Shown here in pieces: positions 55,663-64,000 of a DNA stretch of 64,000 bases. Source of the stretch: Carnegiea gigantea (Eukaryota; Streptophyta; Magnoliopsida; Caryophyllales; Cactaceae). The translations under genes were made by a program, and so were the position numbers. Location: assembly GCA_029747015.1 (NCBI GenBank), contig JAKOGI010002467.1, forward strand, positions 1 to 64,000, in the 5' to 3' direction. The notes under the pieces are model-generated. The model searched no databases and was not told where the DNA came from. It saw only the letters and a program-made list of their open reading frames with translations. Numbering within the stretch: the first letter of the stretch is position 1; each line of letters starts with the position of its first letter.

Positions 55663-57708
55663 ATGGGGAGGCCGCCATGCTGTGACAAAGAAGGAGTGAA
55701 GAAAGGGCCATGGACTCCTGAGGAGGATATCTTGTTAGTCTCTTATATTCAAGAGCATGGCCCTGGTAATTGGAGAGCTGTTCCTACCAACACAGGTCGT
55801 CACCTATCTGTCTTTCTTCGCTCTATTTATTTGTTTTTTGTTTCTTTCTTGGAATATATCTAAGTGTTTCAGATCCAAATCTATATGCAGGAGTTCTACC
55901 TAAAAGCGGTGTTTTAGTTTTAAATATGTCAAGTCTTGTCTGTGAATTACAGGATTTTTTTCCCCTTGTGGGGGTAAACTATCCTTTATGTGTGATATGT
56001 CATACATGGTATTTTTGAAGATAGCCTCAAGCCTTTAGTTCTATGATCTAACATGATCTAGTAAGTAGATCTCTCCTAACCTGCTGAGCCATATATCTAT
56101 CTATCTGTCCTGAATGCTCACAATTGAGTTCTCTATCATTCAGATCAATGATATAGTACCAAAGTTTTACTAGATTTCTTCCTTTTTTTTTTTTAATTTT
56201 TCCTTCCTTAAAAGGGAGAGTTGAAGATTAGATTTTTGTGTTATTAACATTTGTTTTTTCTTTTATTTTTTCATTTGTTTGGGTAATAATTGACAGGTTT
56301 GCTTAGATGCAGCAAGAGTTGTAGGCTTAGATGGACCAATTATCTGCGGCCCGGGATAAAAAGAGGCAATTTTACAGACCAAGAGGAAAAGATGATCATT
56401 CATCTTCAAGCTCTTTTGGGCAATAGGTATTTTCACTAAATACACTATTTCATTTTTTTAAAAAAATGTTTGTTCAAAGTCTTTTGTTCGAGGTTAAAAG
56501 AAAAATACATTGTTTCTAGTTGGCAGTGACTAAGTGGCATATGTACAACATCCAAAAAAATCTCCTTTTTCTCCCTTTTTGTAAGTCATCTACAATTTTA
56601 TTTTTATTTTCTTTTGGGTTTCGAATGTTTCTGAGTCTAGATAATCTTATTTTTAAATTTTTTTTAGTGATTTATGAAAAATAGCACCTTTGTTTGTAAA
56701 AGTGATGTTTTTCACAGGGATCTTTAATTTCCATACCCTATTTGACTATCTCGATATATAGAGTTCACACTTCACACTAAGTTGTTTGGTTTTTTTGTTG
56801 GCCGGGGGGGGGGGGGGAGGAGGGATCAAAGTTGTTTCGTTTTTGGTTTATTTGTTCTTACAAATTAAAAATCCTTTTTTTTTTTTTTTACTTTTACTAT
56901 GATCAGAAATAATTTTTGAGAGGAATTATGGCACAGATGGGCGGCTATAGCATCTTACCTCCCACAGAGGACAGACAACGACATCAAGAACTATTGGAAC
57001 ACACATCTCAAGAAGAAGCTAAAGAAACAACTATCTGATCATCAAAAACATCTGATCATAAGATCAGACGGCTTGTTTTCATCATCTCCATCATCTCCTG
57101 ATCAAAATCAGAGTTCAAGTGGCAGAGGGCAGTGGGAGAAAAAGCTCCAAACTGATATTCACATGGCCAAACAAGCCCTATGTGATGCCCTCTCATCGAC
57201 GGATCAAAAGCCCACCATCAACTTATTCCCTCTGTTGATCAACAACTCATCATCAACTCAGTGTGATTCACCTAATAATCAAAAACAAGGGCAACTCTCT
57301 ACTACATATGCTTCGAGCACTGAAAACATAGCTAAGTTGCTCCAAAGTTGGTCTAGGAATGCCCCTAAGAAAACCCTATCGTCTCATTCTAGTGAAGAAC
57401 GGGCTCAAACGGAAGAGAAGATGGCATGCGATGAGGTTTTCCGATCCGTTTTTGGACCCCTCGAGTCGACCGAATCACCAAATTCAGAGTTTTCTCAGAC
57501 AGTCTCACCCGAGGCAAGCTTTTTCGAGCATGAGAGCAAGCCATTTAGTGATGCTGGTGGGGGGCAGAATAAGTTGTCATTGCTTGAGAAATGGCTGTTT
57601 GAGGATTGTTCTATGCAACAGCATTGTGGGACTCATCATGCGCCCCAAGATCAAGAGCTTTCTGACATGCCCTTGCAAGAGAATGTTGATTTCTTGGAAG
57701 GAGATTAG
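55663..57708 (+). CDS. MYB60: R2R3-MYB transcription factor, MYB60-like, three exons
   Basis: A nuclear DNA-binding regulator; MYB60 relatives act in guard cells to control stomatal opening (family knowledge). Exons 55663-55795 (133 bp), 56297-56426 (130 bp) and 56937-57708 (772 bp) give 344 aa. Both introns are GT-AG (501 and 510 bp) and split codons at the classic R2R3 sites. ATG 55663 is chosen because it gives the invariant [21 protein letters not shown]2 tryptophans are at 17, 37 and 57; R3 has F70, W89 and W108; [13 protein letters not shown] ends the domain. The C-terminal motif [20 protein letters not shown] matches the MYB60 branch, and [11 protein letters not shown] is a further subgroup-type motif. 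No stop or frameshift. Related MYB30/94/96 lack this exact tail, so MYB60 is preferred but orthology is not proven. Confidence 0.9.
56804..56817. repeat. G14 homopolymer in MYB intron 2
   Basis: Fourteen consecutive G followed by AGGAGGG. Lies mid-intron, away from the splice sites. Confidence 0.95.
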
Positions 57709-58694
57709 TACTGTCTCCGTTTTCCAATTTTATTTTCCTTCTAGAAAAGGGTTTCAAGGAAAATGAAAATCTTAAGGGACTTATCATTTTCATGGTCCTT
57801 GGAGCTTTCTATCTAGCTTAGATTAGATTTGAGCATTCATGTGGTGCATGGAACGACTAAATGGAATAACAATCCTGATTAGTTTTTCTCTATTTTTTCT
57901 TAGATATGATGGATGGAAGGTCACCCCTTAATTTTTTCCCCTTGTTAGAGTATAAAATCAAATTGAGCTCTCAAGGTTTCAATCATTAGTTTAAACTTTT
58001 GGTTACAATGATTTTTGAACATAGTACCATAACTTTTTTGATCAAGAGGTCTCGAGTTAAAATCTTGACATAAACTCAACCAGATACTGGGTTTTAAGTT
58101 GTTGGGTTAAATGTTCCGCGGAATAATTGTGTGATACCCACAACTAAAGTGTTGAGGTGTTGAGGTGCCATGATTAATTAGATAATTTTTTGGGGGGGGT
58201 ATTTTTACATTCCTGTACCTCGCTTATCAATTATCCCACATAAAAGTCAGAATTCATTAATAATATCAAAGGGACTAGAAGGACACATCCAATACAAAAA
58301 AAAAGAAAATCCCAAGTTTAGAAAACGTCATGAAGTTGAAGTAAAAGAGAGGGTGATATTTGAGTATGAATGATCCCATTTTCGGCTTTAAAAATATTCA
58401 TAAAAAACAGTTTCAAAATTTTCAAAAGAAAACTCCGAAGATATTGATCTATGTCTAGAGAGTTTTTTTTAAAAAAAAAAATAGAAAACGACATTAAATT
58501 CATATTGAAAGACTTTAGATCAAACAAAAACCAAAGCTAGCTAATGTCATTATCAATTTCGTAATTGATGATGTATACATTTGTACACTTTCTCTCAAAT
58601 GCGGCTCTATTTATTTCTCTCGATTTCATCCCCCAATTGACAAGATATTGGCGTGTATTATGCGGCAGTAGTACTAATAATCTTTGAAAATTAT
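57709..58694 (+). other. MYB 3' flank
   Basis: Probable 3'UTR and intergenic DNA. No canonical AATAAA close to the stop was seen. No gene recognised. Confidence 0.4.
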
Positions 58695-59292
58695 AGGGTG
58701 AGCAATGTTCTCGGATGCCACGGAACCTGTTCGGAATTGGTTGAACGGTTTTGGTTCTTAAAAAAGAAGAACCAGTTTAATTGGTTTCAGTTTCGGTTCT
58801 CAAAAAAATATCCGGAATCGGAACATGTAACTGGTTTAGAGAGATAAAAATGAATAATTTTTGTTTTTTTACTACTTTTGTTTTGTTTCTCTATTCTTTT
58901 TCTATTTGATTTTTGTTCCTTACAAGAATTGACTCTTCAAATTGCGAATTCATTACAATATCAGTTAATTTTCTACTGATAATTGAAGGATGATTCATAA
59001 TATTTTTCAAGTAACTAAGGTAAAAGAATACAAACTTAATAAATTAACTTTCTTTTTATAAAAAATAGAAGATGAAGGTAGAAAAACATCAAACATTTCC
59101 TCTCCCCTATAAATAAGTACGAAAATTTAATTTATTAGTTCCTAAAATTTGAACACTAGGTATGGGGAGTACCTTAAAATTGGAACCGGAACCTCAGGTT
59201 CCGGTTCTGGTTTTCAAAATTTAGAAAACTGTTTGACCGATTTCAGTTCTGATTTCCAATTTTTTTGGCAGACATCCGAAACTGCTCAGCCT
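58695..59292. mobile_element. hAT-like non-autonomous element, about 598 bp
   Basis: The left end AGGGTGAGCAATGTTCTCGG and the right end in reverse, AGGCTGAGCAGTTTCGG, are inverted matches. Both subterminal regions are full of GGTTC/GGAACC words in opposite orientation (GGTTCTCAAAA at about 58793; GGAACCGGAACC at about 59182). This is a common plant hAT derivative pattern. The 8 bp duplication is not clean (TTGAAAAT against TAGAAAAT nearby). Confidence 0.6.
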
Positions 59293-60417
59293 TAGAAAAT
59301 TAAAAGGAACCTAAACAACAGTTTCGAAAATGTCTCAATAAGTCCCTAAAAATTCTCAATAAGTAGAAACTATTTTTTTAAAGCAAGGTTGAAGGCTTTT
59401 AAAAATCAATTCATACTTCAAAACTTTTCGCAAATTAGCTTTGATTAGTCATGTAATTGTACTCCTATCCCCTATAAATATCTTCTCATAAATACATAAG
59501 AACATATGCCAACAAAATACATTGGATATATTTATTTTAGTTAGAATTTGTTAAGATGTTAAATTAATTATTTTTAATTAAATTTAAAGTCAAAATTAAC
59601 AAAATTTGACAAAATTGACCCCAAAAAAAAGATCAACTGCCATAATAAGGAGAAGAAGAGAGTATATAATGTATCTATGAATCTTATAGAAGATGATATG
59701 AAAGTCGAAAGTAACAATTACTATCATGTACCCCTGCACATTTGCATAAATGTTACTGGAAACCCACTATTTTTAAAATTATTATTTAAACCATCTCATT
59801 TTAAGAATGGTGATCATACATAAGAAATTTAATTATTATCGTTCAATTCTCTCCCTTGTATACTTTTACAAGCTATATGGCAATAATATTCAGCGTAAAA
59901 GATGTTAAATAATAATTAAAAGACAGTAAATTATAATTTTTTGTAATATTTACCTAAATATGAAGCGTATATGATAACATCTCTGAAAATTATATTCCAA
60001 TATAATGATCGAGATCGAAAGAAACCTGTAGAATTTTTTTCATTTGATTGGACTAATTTCATTGGGTCACATGTTTATCATGAGCCACTTGCTTATAAAA
60101 TAAAAACTAGCAATAAAAGTTGTTATTGAATGCACCGAATTGTTGAGAAGCCATTAATAATGCTTGGTATTTAATGGATGAAAATTACAAAATTGATGCA
60201 TCAAAAAAGTATTAACAATTATTAATCTGCGCCTAGCTATTATTATAATCAATTTCCTGGTAGCTCTATCCAAAAACAAAATCGTTATAGTTCTGTTCTA
60301 AATTTATAATACTTTGCTTTATATAGTGAGTATTAGTCACCATAATTGGTTTTTGAGAGTTTTTATCAGTTTTTCCAATTCAAATTCTGCATATATAAAC
60401 ATTTGAATCGTTGAAGA
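59293..60417. other. Intergenic, AT-rich
   Basis: No gene or element recognised. Confidence 0.5.
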
Positions 60418-60660
60418 GCTCTCAGCTTGTGTGGTTGGTTTGTTGCCTTGTCCAACCACCCCTCCCAGGTTCAAATATGGGGGAAGCAAATTATGCTTTG
60501 TGCATGGAATTTGCGGTTAGCCTGATTTCTGGGCTTTGTGCTTGGGTTTTGGCACCCTTTGCCTCTTAACCTGTTAAAAGCCCATTGGGTACCCTGAAAT
60601 AGGGGCCTACGTATCCGATTGGTTTTGTTCCATAAACATCCAGAGCAATGTATTTAGACT
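60418..60660 (+). mobile_element. tRNA-derived SINE
   Basis: The head has a box-A-like TGTGGTTGGTTTG (about 60430-60442) and a box B GGTTCAAATATGG (60468-60480). The ~30 bp spacing is typical of a tRNA-type polymerase III promoter. The context (TTGTCCAACCACCCCTCCCA) fits plant SINE heads. The body runs through GGGCCTACGTATCCG to about 60660. The 3' tail and target duplication are not clear, so the ends are approximate. Confidence 0.6.
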
Positions 60661-62149
60661 TAATTTTGAATTATAGAATATCATCAATTGATCGAACCCG
60701 TTTGATATATATATTTTTAATAGTTAGGTAATATTAATCTTTCTTATCTGATAATAATATATAAAATAAATGACCTAAATAGGTACAAATTACTCCTATA
60801 CCTTACATTTTGTACTTCGATGAACACTTGCTATACAGAAAGTTAAAAATAACACCTAATTCGACATTAAAGTACACATGTAAATCAAAACTCTACTACA
60901 AATAGCCAATTATTCCACCAAATAATGACTCCTACAAGTAATACAAACCAGAAAAAACAAAATATGTAAACTTCACTACCGCCTTTACCAATCAGTCCTT
61001 AGATAATCCACCGTAAGATCACTATGAAGGATTGAGCTCCCAAATTGGCATCCACCATATGGCAATTGCTGATGTAGCCCCAAAAGTACTCCAAAGCCAA
61101 CACATAAGTCATGTGATCTTCAACAAACTGACTTTCCAGATTAACATTGTTTGCTTGGATTTTACGTAGGTATATATTGTCCAATAGATACTAGCATGTT
61201 TATCTTTATTCTCTGTCTCGTCAACATTGTCATGCACCTATATACGCCTACTAGTTAGAAAATTGAATCTCAATTGATTACCTACATCTTACTCGACAGT
61301 ATTATGCATCTATCCTTACTTGTCGACAAATTTCTTTTAGGATTTATCAATTTCACATACAATTCAAAAAATAAGAACCCTAAGACTTACAACATATAAC
61401 TTTACGGATTATTATAACCCTAAATGAAAAGAGGTTGATAAAAACCATTTGATACATAAAAAATGTTGACGATTATCATTGATCCTTCTCTAGGAAATGA
61501 AAGTAGTAATGGCTAGGGTTCCATGTGCAAATGGTGGTGGGCCATGGTACATTGTCAAATGCATTGACGCCTGTTTGTTTTCGCAGTCAAACCCGAATTG
61601 AAAAAAACAGTCGAACATAAATATAAGCTCATGGATCCGCGCTTTCTATTGGTCCTCATTTTTGCATTGGGATAGACCACACAACACAACGTCGCCTTGG
61701 AGTAAATGCAAATTCAGCAGTAGTATAATTGACCTTTTCCCTTGGGGAACTCTCATATTTATATTTGCTGGAAATTGAAAACATTCACAAGCACTCAATG
61801 CACTGACTGATAGGTTAGTCAACTCCCAAATACTCCAGCATTTTTACCTCATAAAAATATGACGAAGATTGTGTATTCATGTCGCATTAGTTGCACCCTA
61901 TCACTATGTTAATATGTTTAAAAAGGAAATCTAATGAAAATGGGGTTTGTTTTTGTTGGTTGTTCCCTCCAATTTGGAGGACACCAACAATAATAATAAT
62001 TTTAATTGGAAAAAAAAAAGAATTGAAGAAAGAGGGATAGACTTTGAAGGATGGTGCAAGACTTCAAGCTAATAACAAAATTAAGATTTTGTTCGTAAAA
62101 TCTTGAATTTGTAGCGCCTTCATTTAATGAGGTGTAGAAAAATGAAGGT
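60661..62149. other. Intergenic, AT-rich
   Basis: No gene or element recognised. Confidence 0.5.
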
Positions 62150-62588
62150 GAATGATAGGCTAATAGTATAGATGGCTACATGCTTTGACTATGTTGTACA
62201 CATGTATGAAACAAGCTTCTAAAAATATATTGCTCACTTCACGATGCAAGATTGAGCAAGCTCAAAATAAATTAGGAGTAAGAGCTTGAAGTGAGGTGTG
62301 TACAAACTACAAAAAGTGTGGGAGAGTATATTGAAAATATACCTTATTGAACTGATTAACCTGTGTAGTGTAATCAGTTCTTTAGGTGAGGGAGTCGAAG
62401 GGTTTGTAACTTTTCAGTTCAAAACTGGCATTGTATTGTTACAATATTATCATAGTGGATATTATCCTGCTCAAATCCGGATCATGGACGAAGGTCTATT
62501 GAGAGATAGAGCTACGTAAAAATTCTCGTGTCATTTTTATATTTTTCCAACATTATCTATTTGTTGACCCATTCATCGTTTACCAACA
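62150..62588 (+). mobile_element. 5' LTR (partial definition) of a copia relic
   Basis: The end ...TTTACCAACA at 62588 is followed after one base by TGGTATCAGTTCGAG (62590-62604), a primer-site-like sequence. The LTR start is not determined, and no second LTR lies in the window. Confidence 0.5.
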
Positions 62589-62699
62589 ATGGTATCAGTT
62601 CGAGACACTGTGGTGAGTATGTGCCCAAGTTGTGGTGATGGTTGGAAGTATAACAAAATTTTGAAATCCCATTATTTGGTGGGAAAATAAATTTCACAT

Positions 62700-63770
62700 T
62701 ATGGCAGAGTACCATTTAAGACGTTTTGCTGAGCCAAGTTCTTGATTTGGTTGTGGAAGATGAGAAACCTCCTACGGTGGATGCCAATGTCATGGGGTAG
62801 AATGCAAAAGAAGTGGTCAGCATAATTCGATTGGCTCTTGCTAGCTCCCGAGATCAAGTACAACGTGTTGAAAGAGACAACACCGAAAGCCTTGTGGATG
62901 AAACTCGAGAGCATTTATGCGTTGAAGTCGCTAACCAACTGACTTTGTTTAAAAATGGAGTTCTATTCATTGAAAATGGAAGAAGGTTGCAACCTCCGTG
63001 ATCACATTAATGCTTTCAATCCACCAGTGTGCTAACTCTTGAATGTTCATAATAAGATTGAAGATGAAGACATTGCTATTGTTAGGCTCATTACTGAAAT
63101 CTTATAAGCGAATTGTGCAGACAATGCTTGTTGGGAAGACCATGCTGAAATTAGATGAAGTGCCAGCCATTCCACGGGAGAATGAAAGAATGCCAAGGAA
63201 TGAGTATTGTCAAAGAGGAGATCAAGTAATAGCTATGGCGTGCTCAAAGAAAGGTAGGACTCAGTCCAAGAGAAGAGGTGGTCCTAGAGAAAGGTCACAA
63301 TCTCGGCTGAAAGATATTTGTAATGTAGAGTATTACTATTGTGGAGAGAAAGGCCACATTTAAAATCGATGTCCTAAGTTAACAGAGAACGTAGCAAATA
63401 TAATTTAAAGAAATTACAATAGAAAATGAGAGGCAAAGCTAACTTGGAGGATGAGGACGACTCGGATGCAAATGTGACTGACAAGGGAGATGTATTCTTG
63501 GCAAAAAGTACCAAAGAGAGAGTTGATGATTTTATCAAGAGTCAAAATTCTTGGGTGTTGATTCAGCTGCATCCATGCATATTTGCAAGGACAAGAACTC
63601 CTTTGACACCTTGCATTCACATGGTAATTATGGCTACATAACTGTAGGTAACAATGACAAATTAAAAGTGGAAGGTGTTGGAAGTGTCCACTTAAATTTT
63701 CATGAATAATGTAGCCAAAACATTTCATAATGTGAAGTATGTACCTAGTGCTAGTGCCAACTTTTAAGTA
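62700..63770 (+). pseudogene. Copia gag-protease relic (Tork/Tnt1-like)
   Basis: Open pieces in several frames lie downstream of the PBS. A helical gag part (EVVSIIRLALASSRDQVQRV at about 62810) is followed by a basic stretch (SKKGRTQSKRRGGPRERSQS, about 63246-63305). The zinc knuckle YYYCGEKGHI-stop-NRCP (about 63330-63375) has its first Cys changed to Tyr and a stop in the middle. The protease box SWVLDSAASMHICKD (in a shifted frame, about 63550-63590) has the active-site Gly replaced by Ala. No integrase follows, so the element is truncated or rearranged near 63770. Confidence 0.65.
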
Positions 63771-64000
63771 GAACCATCGGGTGTCATCTTTTCGTTTCCA
63801 CTTCCTTTCATTATGACGAAGAAATAAAGGTGTGTTTCTGGGCCTATTTAGAGTACCAACTTACTTATTCATCTATAGATAGAACTATTACAAAACTCCA
63901 TTACACTGACTTACTCTTGCTAAATCGACTTCCAATTCTCAATCTTGGCTATACCAGGCATAGAAGTTCCTCAGATTGCTTGGCTATCAAGCTCACAACC
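63771..64000. other. Window end, unassigned
   Basis: Nothing recognisable. Confidence 0.4.

Noticed and set aside
55770..56018. 82-codon frame reading through MYB intron 1
   Set aside because: It crosses the exon 1 GT splice donor; the R2R3 splice pattern explains the region.
57359..57766. 135-codon frame over MYB exon 3
   Set aside because: Shifted frame inside the MYB coding exon.

Overview
This looks like nuclear DNA from a flowering plant, most likely a eudicot. It is AT-rich and has one intron-split R2R3-MYB gene with the standard 133/130 bp first exons. The rest is plant transposable elements, many inserted inside one another. I see no bacterial-type operons, rRNA, tRNA or CRISPR. The one host gene I can support is a MYB60-like transcription factor on the + strand (exons 55663-55795, 56297-56426, 56937-57708; 344 aa, apparently intact).

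Layout. 1-4140: a collapsed chromovirus-like LTR element, with two LTR pieces around only about 200 bp of interior. A 1289 bp CACTA element (215-1503) sits in its left LTR with an ATG target duplication. A second LTR copy at about 17890-19565 lacks the CACTA and serves as the empty site. 6435-14353: a complete but decayed Ty1/copia element (299 bp LTRs, CAAAT duplications). Its 3.3 kb leader holds a degenerate GCATGC array, an antisense promoter/5'UTR-like GC-rich block and about 20 imperfect palindromes. 21900-28150: a decayed endogenous pararetrovirus with an internal 218 bp tandem duplication. 30147-33278: a non-autonomous Helitron on the minus strand. 33931-41152: a young Ty3/gypsy chromovirus (CRM-like, minus strand) with one gag-pol frame broken by four stops, inserted into a 408 bp inverted-repeat element. 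42039-43581: two small DNA transposons, one with a perfect 8 bp duplication. 44232-53783: a 9.55 kb Sirevirus-like Ty1/copia element (minus strand) that has lost the gag N-terminus and the RT core but keeps a third, env-position reading frame; it lies inside an older copia LTR. 54125-54440: a MITE-like element. 55663-57708: the MYB gene. 58695-59292: a hAT-like element. 60418-60660: a tRNA-type SINE. 62150-63770: the 5' part of another decayed copia element.

No element here looks able to move by its own proteins. Every polyprotein carries stops, frameshifts or deletions. Many of the defects in the two youngest elements are C-to-T or G-to-A changes, as expected from decay of methylated cytosines. 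The Sirevirus ends about 1.9 kb upstream of the MYB start, so the MYB promoter lies next to a large and probably silenced insertion.

The most unusual structures are the palindrome array in the 6.4-14.4 kb copia leader (about 8680-9715), the antisense gene-like block just upstream of it, and the 679-codon third ORF of the Sirevirus. All coordinates were read by eye. Homology statements are recognition of family motifs, not database results.
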